From: Flavobacterium psychrophilum DSM 3660 = ATCC 49418
GTDB lineage: Bacteria; Bacteroidota; Bacteroidia; Flavobacteriales; Flavobacteriaceae
Reading direction: 5' to 3'
Assembly: GCF_002217405.1 (NCBI RefSeq)
Contig: NZ_MUHE01000018.1
Span: 33,621 to 97,620, forward strand
DNA length: 64,000 nt
This document shows positions 53,010 to 61,085 of this stretch, piece by piece; the first letter of the stretch is position 1, and every line of letters starts with the position of its first letter. The notes under the pieces are model-generated. The model ran no database searches. It was not told the DNA's origin and was given only the letters and a program-made list of their open reading frames with translations. A program made the position numbers and the translations under genes.

Positions 53010-53363
53010 ATGGGAGTAGCAAGTTTTTTTAAGGGGATATTTGGTTCAAAAAAAGTAGACGAGATAATTGACCAAGCAGGAAATTTCGCTGATGATGCAA
53101 TTGCAAAAGCAAAGCAAAGCGCAGCGCCACTAATAGACAAAGTAGAAGATTTTGCTGAACAAGCAGGGGATAAAATTAAAGAATATGTACCGCAAGCAAC
53201 TGCAACTATAGATAATGCCGTAGAAACAGTAAAAGAAAAGGCTGGCGATTTAATAGAAAAAGTAGAAGATATGGCACATGGAGCTGTTGGTACTGCCCAA
53301 GAAAAAGCAACTAACCTTGCGGCAGATACAACTGAAAAAACGGCAGACAAAGTAGCTGAATAA
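53010..53363 (+). CDS. Amphipathic helical repeat protein (117 aa), function unknown
   Basis: The 117-aa protein is almost wholly alpha-helical and built of Ala/Lys/Asp/Glu-rich repeats about 11 residues apart (for example AGNFADDAIAKAKQ, DFAEQAGDKIKEYV, AGDLIEKVEDMAHG, TEKTADKVAE). The short hydrophobic start MGVASFFKGIFGSKK could dip into a membrane. It resembles YtxH- or apolipoprotein/LEA-like stress proteins in pattern only. The opposite strand also has an open frame, but the plus reading has the better start and a strong terminator (53420-53444) downstream. Confidence 0.72.
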   Translation: MGVASFFKGIFGSKKVDEIIDQAGNFADDAIAKAKQSAAPLIDKVEDFAEQAGDKIKEYVPQATATIDNAVETVKEKAGDLIEKVEDMAHGAVGTAQEKATNLAADTTEKTADKVAE

Positions 53364-54032
53364 CTACTTAGATGCAACCGTCATCATAAAATCTTTAAGA
53401 TAAAAAGGTTCGAAATAAGCGACACTAACAGTGTCGTTTTTTTTGTACTTATCGAAAGCTATTTTACTCATTTCGCTTGCCGACGGAAATTGTATTTCGC
53501 TGTGATAAACAAATTTAGCATCGGTTAAAACCGCATTACATTTAGAAGCACCATCACCAATAAGATGAATCGTTTGGGTTATTTCGCAAAAAGAATTACC
53601 ATCGATAATTTCAGCCTTCACCTCTCGTTTATTTATATAGTTGGCATCAAAAATTGCTGTATAACACTCCATTCTTCGAGCATCAATCATAGGAATAATA
53701 ACACCACTATCTATCGTAATTTTCCTAGCCAAAACCTCTAAAGTATCTATTGCAACCAAAGGAATATCTAAAGAATAGCACAATCCCTTTGCTGCCGAGA
53801 CACCAATTCGCAAACCTGTATAAGAACCTGGCCCCTGACTAATGGCAATTGCAGATAAATCCTTGTAAGTAATTGTGTTTTCTTTTAGAATTTCATCAAT
53901 AAAAATGTGCAATTTCTCAGCGTGAGAATAACCAGCCTCCGCAATTTCTTTACAAGCAATAATATTTCCGTCTTGCGACAAAGCAACAGAACAGTTTCTT
54001 GTAGCGGTTTCTATATTTAATATGTATGTCAT
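53364..54032 (-). CDS. tsaB: tRNA threonylcarbamoyladenosine synthesis protein TsaB
   Basis: TsaB partners TsaD in making N6-threonylcarbamoyladenosine at position 37 of ANN-decoding tRNAs. The 222-aa protein has the ASKHA-fold start ILNIETATRNCSVALSQDG (3-22), the motif ISQGPGSYTGLRIGVSAAKG (about 63-82) and CYTAIFDA (about 124). It lacks TsaD's metal histidines, as expected. Its stop directly abuts the stop of the convergent gene, and its 3' coding sequence contains that gene's terminator. Confidence 0.93.
   Translation of the reverse strand: MTYILNIETATRNCSVALSQDGNIIACKEIAEAGYSHAEKLHIFIDEILKENTITYKDLSAIAISQGPGSYTGLRIGVSAAKGLCYSLDIPLVAIDTLEVLARKITIDSGVIIPMIDARRMECYTAIFDANYINKREVKAEIIDGNSFCEITQTIHLIGDGASKCNAVLTDAKFVYHSEIQFPSASEMSKIAFDKYKKNDTVSVAYFEPFYLKDFMMTVASK
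53420..53444 (+). terminator. Intrinsic terminator of the 117-aa protein gene, inside tsaB
   Basis: CGACACT (53420-53426) and AGTGTCG (53430-53436) form a seven-pair stem with a three-base loop, followed by TTTTTTTT. It works only on the plus strand and lies 57-81 bp into the 3' coding part of tsaB (minus strand), where it encodes the residues around KNDTVSV. Confidence 0.85.
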
Positions 54033-54153
54033 TTTTTTGATGCAAAATTGTAAAAAGCAAAGTTACAAAGTTAGAAATTAATATAACCATGCTTATCATA
54101 CTAAGTCATTTTTTTACCAGATATTACAGATTTTTAAAAATAAAGATATTAGA

Positions 54154-54186
54154 TTTGAATATTCCTATTGGTTATACCTATATTTG
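54154..54186 (+). promoter_or_regulatory. Predicted promoter of the ctaB/cox cluster
   Basis: TTTG (54154-54157), 21-nt spacer, TATATTTG (54179-54186), followed by CAAAG: a good Bacteroidota promoter. It lies 30 bp before the TTG start of ctaB. Confidence 0.75.
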
Positions 54187-54215
54187 CAAAGTTTTAAAAA
54201 ATAAATATTCCTGCC

Positions 54216-55118
54216 TTGAGTGCGATAAATACATTACCACCTATAAAATCTATCTTCAACGATTTCAAAGAAATTACCAAAGCTGGTTTGGCTATTAGCG
54301 TAGTTTTCTCATCGCTGGCTGGATATTTATTAGGGATTCATGAATTCAACCTAGAGACTATTTATGTTTTATTAATGCTTGCTATTGGGGGATATTGCAT
54401 GGTCGGGGCTTCAAATGCTTACAATCAAATCATCGAAAAGGATTTAGACACTTTGATGAACAGAACTAAAAACCGTCCAATTCCTTCGGGAAGAATGTCA
54501 GTAAATACTGCTTTTACAATTGCAACAATTTTAACAATTACAGGCCTAACAATTTTGTATATGATAAATCCCAAAACAGCAATGTTTGGAGCGATATCGA
54601 TATTTTTATACACCTGCGTTTATACCCCACTTAAAACCGTAACCTCATTATCAGTCTTTGTAGGTGCTTTTCCTGGAGCAATACCATTTATGCTAGGATG
54701 GGTTGCTGCTACTAATGATTTTGGCATAGAAGCAGGAACGTTGTTTTTAATTCAATTTTTCTGGCAATTTCCACATTTTTGGGCAATCGGCTGGTTTTTA
54801 TTTGAAGATTACAAAAAGGGAGGATTTTATATGCTACCCACAGGCAAAAGAGACAAAGGAACTGCAATGCAAATTGTATTATACACACTTTGGTTAACAG
54901 CAGCCTCTATTTTGCCAAGCTTTGGCTACACAGGAAGATTATATTTAACACCCGTTTCAGCAATAATTGTTGTTTTATTAGGTTTATGGATGCTCGTTTA
55001 TGCTATCAAACTATACAAAAACAAAACCGACAAATCTGCAAAAACATTAATGCTAGTAAGTGTTGCCTACATATCCCTAATACAAGTGGTATATATATTA
55101 GATAAATTTTTAAGATAA
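54216..55118 (+). CDS. ctaB: Protoheme IX farnesyltransferase (heme O synthase)
   Basis: This membrane enzyme attaches a farnesyl group to heme b, making heme O for cytochrome oxidases. The 300-aa product has nine-ish membrane helices and the prenyl-diphosphate motif YNQIIEKDLDTLMNRTKNRP (about 73-92, the NxxxDxxxD type). It also has the second YTPLKT (about 130) and GAFPGAIPFMLGW segment. It starts at a TTG (54216); the conserved N-terminus (NDFKEITKAGLAISVVFSS) leaves no ATG option. It heads the oxidase assembly cluster. Confidence 0.95.
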   Translation: MSAINTLPPIKSIFNDFKEITKAGLAISVVFSSLAGYLLGIHEFNLETIYVLLMLAIGGYCMVGASNAYNQIIEKDLDTLMNRTKNRPIPSGRMSVNTAFTIATILTITGLTILYMINPKTAMFGAISIFLYTCVYTPLKTVTSLSVFVGAFPGAIPFMLGWVAATNDFGIEAGTLFLIQFFWQFPHFWAIGWFLFEDYKKGGFYMLPTGKRDKGTAMQIVLYTLWLTAASILPSFGYTGRLYLTPVSAIIVVLLGLWMLVYAIKLYKNKTDKSAKTLMLVSVAYISLIQVVYILDKFLR

Positions 55119-55123
55119 TAATT

Positions 55124-55708
55124 ATGGAAGGAATGACTATTGAGGAACATAACAACAGAAAAGCAAGATCATACAAATTATTATTACTCTTTGCAATGAT
55201 AAGCATGTTTATGGTTTTTGCAGGACTAACAAGCGCTTATTTAGTAAGTTCGTCAAGAAAAGATTGGATACACACTATGGTTTTGCCACCAGCATTTACT
55301 TTTAGCACCATAGTAATCATAATAAGTAGTCTAACTATTTATTTAGCAAAAAAAGCAATTCAAAAAGATGACAGACAAAAAACAACATTGTTTTTAGTAA
55401 CCACTTTAATTCTAGGAATAGCCTTCGTCATATTACAACTAAAAGGATTTAGCCAAGTAATAGAAATGGGGTATTTTTTTACAGGAAGTGCTAGCACAGT
55501 TACATCATCTTTTCTGTATGTTTTAACAATTTTACACCTAACACACCTTGCGGGAGGAATAATTTCGCTATTAATTATAATTTATAATCATTTTAAACAA
55601 AAATACAACTCCTCTCAAAGCACTGGTATTGAGCTTGGTGCGATGTTTTGGCATTTTCTAGATATTCTTTGGGTATATTTGTTTTTATTTTTATATTTCG
55701 TAAAATAA
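55124..55708 (+). CDS. Cytochrome c oxidase subunit III, short form
   Basis: The 194-aa protein has five membrane helices and the subunit III pattern, including LTHLAGGIISLLIIIYN (about 146-162) and the ending GAMFWHFLDILWVYLFLFLYF (about 173-193), where the tryptophan-histidine pair matches the family. Shorter than the seven-helix mitochondrial form; it fits the five-helix bacterial type. The next gene is a second, longer subunit III, and ctaB is 5 bp upstream. Confidence 0.92.
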   Translation: MEGMTIEEHNNRKARSYKLLLLFAMISMFMVFAGLTSAYLVSSSRKDWIHTMVLPPAFTFSTIVIIISSLTIYLAKKAIQKDDRQKTTLFLVTTLILGIAFVILQLKGFSQVIEMGYFFTGSASTVTSSFLYVLTILHLTHLAGGIISLLIIIYNHFKQKYNSSQSTGIELGAMFWHFLDILWVYLFLFLYFVK

Positions 55709-55718
55709 TAAAAAATTG

Positions 55719-55726
55719 TAAATTTG
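55719..55726 (+). promoter_or_regulatory. Possible internal promoter box before the long subunit III gene
   Basis: TAAATTTG is an exact TAnnTTTG match, 22 bp before the ATG at 55749. It has no evident -33 partner and may be an internal promoter of the cluster. Confidence 0.4.
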
Positions 55727-55748
55727 ACAACTTTATAAACACAATTCT

Positions 55749-56756
55749 ATGGCAACGACAGTTACTACTAGTGCTGAAGGCAAAACTTGGGGCGGCGGAA
55801 ATGAGCCGATGAATGCTAGTTACGGAAAAATGATGATGTGGTTTTTCATCGTTTCCGATGCATTAACCTTTTCAGGATTCTTGGCAGCATACGGTTTTTC
55901 AAGATTTAAATTTATCCAAACTTGGCCTTTGGCCGATGAGGTCTTTACCCACTTCCCATTCATGCATGGCGTTTCAGCCCCCATGTATTACGTGGCATTT
56001 ATGACATTTGTACTGATATTCTCATCGGTAACAATGGTACTAGCAGTAGATGCTGGTCATCAAATGAAAAAAGACAAAGTAATCATTTACATGTTTCTAA
56101 CCATTGTTGGTGGTTTTATATTCGTAGGCTCACAAGCTTGGGAATGGAAAAACTTCATCAAAGGAGAATATGGAGCAGTAGAAACCAAAGGAGGTTCTAT
56201 ATTACAATTCGAAAAAATTGACAAAGAACATTCAACAGCTGATAATATTGTGTACAAAAGAGTAGCACTCGCAGAATTTGCAGCCGACATTCCTAGTGAA
56301 AGAACAGAAGATACTAAAAGCAAAGGAATTTGGTTTTTTGGAGATGAAACTTTACCAAGCTATTCTATAGCAGAAGTAAAGGAAGGTTTTAAAGCACATT
56401 CAGACATATTAATTCGTACTGAAGCGATTGATCCAAAAACAAAAACAAAAATTACTTTATCTCGTGAAGAATCACTAAAAAGAATTGAAGACACTAAATA
56501 TGTAGTAGAAGGCGCTAATTTAATTCGTAACGAATACGGACAAAAATTATTTGCAGATTTCTTCTTCTTCATTACAGGTTTTCACGGTTTTCACGTATTA
56601 TCAGGAGTAATAATCAATGTTTTAATTTTCTTTAACGTCCTTTTAGGAACTTATGACAAAAGAAAAACATATGAAATGGTCGAAAAAGTAGGTTTATATT
56701 GGCACTTTGTCGATTTAGTTTGGGTGTTTGTATTTACATTCTTCTACCTAGTTTAA
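55749..56756 (+). CDS. Cytochrome c oxidase subunit III, long form with inserted hydrophilic domain
   Basis: The 335-aa paralogue shares the subunit III ending (LYWHFVDLVWVFVFTFFYLV) and the ADFFFFITGFHGFHVLSGVIIN segment (about 270-291). Between its helices it carries an insertion of about 120 hydrophilic residues (about 130-255, Lys/Glu-rich), absent from the short form. The insertion presumably lies on one side of the membrane. A two-subunit-III layout is seen in other Flavobacteria, as I recall. It is followed by subunit IV after 28 bp. Confidence 0.9.
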   Translation: MATTVTTSAEGKTWGGGNEPMNASYGKMMMWFFIVSDALTFSGFLAAYGFSRFKFIQTWPLADEVFTHFPFMHGVSAPMYYVAFMTFVLIFSSVTMVLAVDAGHQMKKDKVIIYMFLTIVGGFIFVGSQAWEWKNFIKGEYGAVETKGGSILQFEKIDKEHSTADNIVYKRVALAEFAADIPSERTEDTKSKGIWFFGDETLPSYSIAEVKEGFKAHSDILIRTEAIDPKTKTKITLSREESLKRIEDTKYVVEGANLIRNEYGQKLFADFFFFITGFHGFHVLSGVIINVLIFFNVLLGTYDKRKTYEMVEKVGLYWHFVDLVWVFVFTFFYLV

Positions 56757-56784
56757 TTTTAATATAAGAAAAATATATATTGTT

Positions 56785-57135
56785 ATGTCACAAGAACACG
56801 TATCAAATGTAGGACGAATCTGGAAAGTTTTCGGATTACTATCAATAATTACAATCATCGAGGTTATTTTAGGAATTGTTAAACCTGACTTTTTATATTT
56901 CAATACTTTTTTTAGTATGAATTTATTAAATTGGATTTTCATCATGCTAACCATATATAAAGCATACTGGATTATGTGGTCTTTTATGCACCTTGAGGGG
57001 GAAAAAGCCTCATTGCGTTGGGCAGTTGCAGGAACAATTGTATTCTTAATTATTTATTTAGTATTTATTTTGCTAGTTGAAGCTGATTATATATTCGAAG
57101 TTTTTAAAAACTCTACCATTAAATGGAATTTTTAA
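56785..57135 (+). CDS. Cytochrome c oxidase subunit IV-like protein
   Basis: The 116-aa protein has three membrane helices (about 10-29, 40-62, 80-102) and the subunit IV features KAYWIMWSFMHLEGEKASLRW (about 55-76), where the HLE motif follows the second helix. Bacterial subunit IV proteins (caa3/bo3-type CtaF/CyoD family) stabilise the oxidase. It ends with a strong terminator 16 bp downstream. Confidence 0.88.
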   Translation: MSQEHVSNVGRIWKVFGLLSIITIIEVILGIVKPDFLYFNTFFSMNLLNWIFIMLTIYKAYWIMWSFMHLEGEKASLRWAVAGTIVFLIIYLVFILLVEADYIFEVFKNSTIKWNF

Positions 57136-57150
57136 CAACATATTAATTCA

Positions 57151-57186
57151 AAAAAGAGCTCCTATTACAGGAGCTTTTTTTATTTT
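57151..57186 (+). terminator. Intrinsic terminator after subunit IV
   Basis: AGCTCCT (57157-57163) pairs with AGGAGCT (57169-57175), loop ATTAC, with flanking A and T runs and TTTTTTT following. It divides the cox genes from the SCO-like gene downstream, which has its own promoter box. Confidence 0.9.
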
Positions 57187-57188
57187 TG
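57181..57188 (+). promoter_or_regulatory. Predicted -7 box of the SCO-like gene
   Basis: TATTTTTG, a TAnnTTTG match, begins at the end of the preceding terminator's T tract and lies 26 bp before the ATG at 57214. This gives a terminator-promoter pair that separates the SCO genes from the cox genes. Confidence 0.5.
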
Positions 57189-57213
57189 TACTCAAATAAA
57201 TTACACTTTCCCT

Positions 57214-57888
57214 ATGAAAAATAAATTAGTTCTAATCATCCTTCTAATACTTCCCGTTTTAATTTATTTAATCTTTGCAACAGCAACACATAATTCACTT
57301 TTCTTACCAACCATTTCTAGAAACAACAAAGAATTACCCAAATGGAAAAGCCTAGATGGCAAACCCGTTTCTCTTATAAACAAAATTACAGTACTCGGAT
57401 TTCTAGGCAATGATATCTATAAGAATGAAGAAAACTTATTTAATTTGAACCAAAAAATATACGGAAAATACGAGGGGTTTCATGATTTTCAGCTAGTTAT
57501 GATAGCGCAGGAAGGTTCTGAGAAACAAGTAGAAGATTTATTAGAAAAATTAACTAGATTTTCTGAAGATTTATCAGGATGGAAATTTGTTTTCGCAAAA
57601 CCCCAAGAAATTCAATCCTATTTTGACTCCTTTAAACTGCACGATCGTCTTAATGAAAATTTTAGCTCTACAAAGGTCATTATTATAGATAAAGATAAAA
57701 ATCACCGTGGGCGAAAAGGAAAAAATAAAGAGGAAAAAAACGAATATAAAGAAAGTTACAACACAAATTCTGCTGCAGATTTACACAACGAGATGTCAGA
57801 CGATATAAAAATAATGCTCAGAGAATATCGATTAGCACTAAAACGAAATAACAAAAGAAAAGATTTCCGTTTGCACGAAAACAAATAA
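57214..57888 (+). CDS. Membrane-anchored SCO/thioredoxin-like protein without cysteines
   Basis: The 224-aa protein has an N-terminal anchor (about 4-23) and then the shape of an SCO/thioredoxin domain: WKSLDGKPVSLINKITVLGFLG (about 48-69), VMIAQEGSEKQV (about 99-110), GWKFVFAKPQEIQSYFDSF (about 127-145) and STKVIIIDKDKNHRGR (about 159-174). It contains no cysteine at all; where SCO has CxxxC it has NDIYKNEE. It cannot bind copper or do redox chemistry through thiols. The next gene is a true SCO. Probably a diverged paralogue with a structural or scaffolding role; fold assignment is my inference. Confidence 0.65.
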   Translation: MKNKLVLIILLILPVLIYLIFATATHNSLFLPTISRNNKELPKWKSLDGKPVSLINKITVLGFLGNDIYKNEENLFNLNQKIYGKYEGFHDFQLVMIAQEGSEKQVEDLLEKLTRFSEDLSGWKFVFAKPQEIQSYFDSFKLHDRLNENFSSTKVIIIDKDKNHRGRKGKNKEEKNEYKESYNTNSAADLHNEMSDDIKIMLREYRLALKRNNKRKDFRLHENK

Positions 57889-57997
57889 TAATTAACACCC
57901 CCTTTTTACTACAAACATGCAAATTAGTAGTTATTTTTGATCAAAATATTAAATCTGCAGCGAAATTATAAAAAGACCAAACAAAAAAAACAGCAAT

Positions 57998-58681
57998 ATG
58001 AAAAACAAATCATACATAGGAACCGCTTTTATCATACTAGTTTTTGGAATTTACTTTGTTCCAAAAATTATAGACCGAATAAAAAACAATGACATTGTAA
58101 AAGGAGATAGACTAAATATTGAAGGAACACACGTTGCAACAAAAAGCGATTTGATGACAATAGGCAAAGCGCCAGTTTTTTCCTTAATAAACCAAGACAA
58201 ACGAACAATTTCTAACGAAAGTTACAAAGGAAAAGTATATGTTGCTGAGTTTTTCTTTTCTACTTGTCCTTCTATTTGTCCTATTATGAATAGAAACATG
58301 AAGCTTGTGCAAGAAGCATTTGCTAGCAATACTAATTTCGGAGTGACTTCTATAACAATAAATCCAGAAATCGATACGCCAGAAGTTCTCAAAAAACACG
58401 CTGAAACAATAGGTGCTAAAGGTAAAAACTGGAATTTTTTAACCGGTGATAAATCTAGAATTTATGAAATTGCAAACAAGGGTTTTAATTTATATGTTGG
58501 ACAAAACGCAAAAATACCTGGAGGATTTGAGCATTCTGGATTCTTTGCTTTAATAGACAAAGAAGGAAATATACGTTGCCGAAAAGACGAATTTGGAAAT
58601 CCAATTATTTATTATGATGGTATAAAAGATGAAGGCATCAAACAAATTAAACAAGACATATCGAAGCTTTTAGCGGAATAA
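57998..58681 (+). CDS. SCO-family copper chaperone for cytochrome oxidase
   Basis: SCO proteins deliver copper to the CuA centre of cytochrome oxidase. The 227-aa membrane-anchored protein (helix about 6-24) has the copper-binding C90-PSI-C94 motif and His179 (GGFEHSG), the three expected ligands. Flanking FFFSTCPSICPIMNRNM and TINPEIDTPEVLKKHAE are family-typical. It follows the cysteine-less SCO-like gene and precedes DUF420. Confident. Confidence 0.94.
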   Translation: MKNKSYIGTAFIILVFGIYFVPKIIDRIKNNDIVKGDRLNIEGTHVATKSDLMTIGKAPVFSLINQDKRTISNESYKGKVYVAEFFFSTCPSICPIMNRNMKLVQEAFASNTNFGVTSITINPEIDTPEVLKKHAETIGAKGKNWNFLTGDKSRIYEIANKGFNLYVGQNAKIPGGFEHSGFFALIDKEGNIRCRKDEFGNPIIYYDGIKDEGIKQIKQDISKLLAE

Positions 58682-58767
58682 TTATCATCAAAATTTAATT
58701 TAAACTTCCTTTTTAGAAATTTTGATAATTTTACAAATTTGCTTTCAAAAAAATAAGATAAAAAACA

Positions 58768-59310
58768 ATGAAAAAAAAGATTTCAGAAAAAAAATACAAT
58801 GTTTGGATTACCATATTGTCAATAGTAATTCCTGTAGTGGTGGCAATTTTATTTAAAATAAAACTAAGAGATTTAGGTTTCGATGTAAAACCATTATCAT
58901 TCTTACCTCCTATTTATGCAACAATTAATGCAATTACAGCTATTGTATTAGTATGGGCTGTTATTGCTATCAAAAACGAGAAACAAAAACTACATGAAAA
59001 TTTAATGAAAACCGCTATTGGCCTTTCGGTAGCATTTTTAGCAATGTATGTGGCGTATCACATGACATCTGAAGCTACAAAATATGGAGGAGCGGGAATT
59101 TTAAAAGTTGCTTACTTTTTTATATTAATAACCCATATTACACTATCTATAATTACTATCCCATTGGTTTTAGTCACTTATGTTCGTGCACTAGCAGAAA
59201 AATTTGATAAACATAAGAAAATAGCAAAAATTACTTTTCCTATTTGGTTATATGTTGCTGTTACTGGTGTTATTGTATATTTAATGATTTCTCCTTATTA
59301 TGTTAGCTAA
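58768..59310 (+). CDS. DUF420-family membrane protein
   Basis: A 180-aa protein with five membrane helices and the conserved histidines of the DUF420 family (KLHENLMKTAIG, VAYHMTSEATKYGG, LITHITLS). Members usually sit with heme-copper oxidase genes, and some relatives are thought to help cofactor insertion, but the function is not established. The gene overlaps the next small gene by 11 bp. Confidence 0.88.
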   Translation: MKKKISEKKYNVWITILSIVIPVVVAILFKIKLRDLGFDVKPLSFLPPIYATINAITAIVLVWAVIAIKNEKQKLHENLMKTAIGLSVAFLAMYVAYHMTSEATKYGGAGILKVAYFFILITHITLSIITIPLVLVTYVRALAEKFDKHKKIAKITFPIWLYVAVTGVIVYLMISPYYVS

Positions 59311-59542
59311 AGTAGAAAATTCAGGTAAAAGAATAGCATTTCTTTTACTTATCGCCCATTGCCTATTACCTATTGCATCAAATGCACAATGTGCCATGTG
59401 CCGTGCTTCGCTAGAAAGCTCAGCAGACGTATCGCAAGCAGAGGCGGTAAATGATGGCATTATATACTTAATGATTATTCCCTATATACTTGTGGTACTC
59501 ATAGCTATTGCAGTTTATAGAATGTATAGGAAGAAACAATAA
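59300..59542 (+). CDS. Small CxxC membrane protein (80 aa)
   Basis: The 80-aa product has a signal-peptide-like start (about 8-29), cleaved near NAQ, so that the mature protein would start close to C31-AM-C34. A short acidic stretch (about 38-50) is followed by one membrane helix (about 53-72) and a basic end (YRMYRKKQ). The CxxC just outside the membrane, next to SCO and DUF420, suggests copper or redox handling, but this is inference. It overlaps DUF420 by 11 bp and its stop touches the stop of the convergent DUF4403 gene. Confidence 0.8.
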   Translation: MLAKVENSGKRIAFLLLIAHCLLPIASNAQCAMCRASLESSADVSQAEAVNDGIIYLMIIPYILVVLIAIAVYRMYRKKQ

Positions 59543-60940
59543 TTACATACCATTTATATTTACCGTTACATTTCCTGTAATATTTAGAAAGGCAACGATA
59601 GCATGATTGGTTAATTGTACTTTTTGAAAAACAATATCATTTAGTTTGCCGTTTACAAAAACACCTGTTATGGGTGAATAGTTATTTAAGTATTTTAAAA
59701 TATTTTGCTTTCCTTCATCTAAATTAGGCTGAATCGAGTAGCGACAAGTAGCTCTTATTTTGTTCAAAATTAAACCCTGAGCAAACCAATTGGCAGTTTT
59801 CATAAGCTTACTTTTAGTCTCTAGGGCGTAATCTAAATCATCAAAAAATAATTCTTTGGTTTGCGTGTTATATTGCGGAAAACCAGACAAATAAATACGC
59901 CCATTTAAACTTCCAAGCATATCTAGTGCAATAACCATTTTGCCTTGTTTGTGCCAAATTTCGACATTTTGAATCGTTACTTTTCGTTTTCCTTCGCCAA
60001 ATTCTTTTCCCTTAAAATTGGTTGTCATTACTCTCGAAGCATCCTGATAAGTAGAAACTGCAGCAATGTTTGCTACTACTTTTTCGGGCAAATTTACGAT
60101 AGGCTTCAATACTATTTTTTCTTTTACAAAGTTAGGTTTTGGTTTTTGTCCTATGCAGGATTCCATTAAACATTTAAGACCTACGGTCATAGAAACGGCT
60201 TTTTTTTCTAAATTAGCTTCGGTAGCATATATTTCTTGCGGGGTTACTTTTAGCCAAGTCTGATAGGTTGAACTCATCTCGAATGGTTCGCTTGCTTTTT
60301 GCATCATTTCGAGAATATTTGATTTAAAATCTAGAGATTTCTCTAGCGATTCATCAATAATTTTTTCAATTTTATTTCTAAATATTCGAATCGTTGGATT
60401 TACTAAATAAGTAATAGGAATTTCTTTTCCGCCTATGATAATTGTTGGACTTTCTTGCCATTCAAAATCTTGCAATTCGGTAGTAGTTGTAATTTTCCAG
60501 TTACTCATTTTTACATTACTTAAAAAAGTAATTGTGCCGTTTAGGTTTATTTCTCGAGTATCATACAAATTAATCCCTAAAACTGACGTGCCGTATCTAA
60601 CTTTTGCCCAGATTTTTAGAGGAATAATTGTTTTTAGTTTATTATTATCTTCAGAAATTAATATTGGGGCATTTTTCCATATTTTCATTTCGGTTTTGTC
60701 ATCATCAATATTATGATCATCATAAATTAATCCCATCAAAGCATTGTTGGCTTGTTTTTCAATATCTTTCAATGTTAATGTTACAGGAAAACTAATATAG
60801 GAAGAAGTTACGGGATAAATTATAGGGGTAGCGTCATCTGGTTCTGGCTTCATGAGTTCTATTTTTTGAGTTGTCGAGCAACTGGTATAAAAAAATGTTA
60901 CCGCAAATAATCCAATAATCCGTAATATATTTTTCATCAA
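59543..60940 (-). CDS. DUF4403-family lipoprotein
   Basis: A 465-aa predicted lipoprotein (lipobox FYTSC, acylated Cys at residue 21; a second ATG at 60937 is nearby) with a long soluble part of alternating strands. I recognise the DUF4403 pattern (repeated Ala-Asn-rich TULIP-like strands, for example EKQANNALMGLIYDD, EKIIDESLEKSLDFK). These resemble lipid-binding TULIP folds, which is an inference. Function unknown. A -7-like TACATTTG (minus strand, 60955-60962) lies about 15 bp upstream. Confidence 0.78.
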   Translation of the reverse strand: MMKNILRIIGLFAVTFFYTSCSTTQKIELMKPEPDDATPIIYPVTSSYISFPVTLTLKDIEKQANNALMGLIYDDHNIDDDKTEMKIWKNAPILISEDNNKLKTIIPLKIWAKVRYGTSVLGINLYDTREINLNGTITFLSNVKMSNWKITTTTELQDFEWQESPTIIIGGKEIPITYLVNPTIRIFRNKIEKIIDESLEKSLDFKSNILEMMQKASEPFEMSSTYQTWLKVTPQEIYATEANLEKKAVSMTVGLKCLMESCIGQKPKPNFVKEKIVLKPIVNLPEKVVANIAAVSTYQDASRVMTTNFKGKEFGEGKRKVTIQNVEIWHKQGKMVIALDMLGSLNGRIYLSGFPQYNTQTKELFFDDLDYALETKSKLMKTANWFAQGLILNKIRATCRYSIQPNLDEGKQNILKYLNNYSPITGVFVNGKLNDIVFQKVQLTNHAIVAFLNITGNVTVNINGM

Positions 60941-60954
60941 AAAAGTAATTTAAG

Positions 60955-60962
60955 CAAATGTA
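60955..60962 (-). promoter_or_regulatory. Possible -7 box of the DUF4403 gene
   Basis: TACATTTG on the minus strand matches TAnnTTTG; the expected start is only about ten bases before the ATG at 60940. No -33 element was found. Confidence 0.4.
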
Positions 60963-61085
60963 AAAATTAATTTTCATTTATTTTTACGCATTAATTGTAA
61001 CAAATTATAAAAGCAAGAGTCTTATTGTAAATTTAATTTATAAAAAGATTAAATTCGCTAAACAAAAAATTCCATATTATATAAA

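Noticed and set aside
53000..53377. A 125-codon minus-strand frame opposite the 117-aa helical protein gene
   Set aside because: Its Ser/Ala-rich product is the complement of the Lys/Asp/Ala repeats; the plus-strand gene has the better start and a dedicated terminator.
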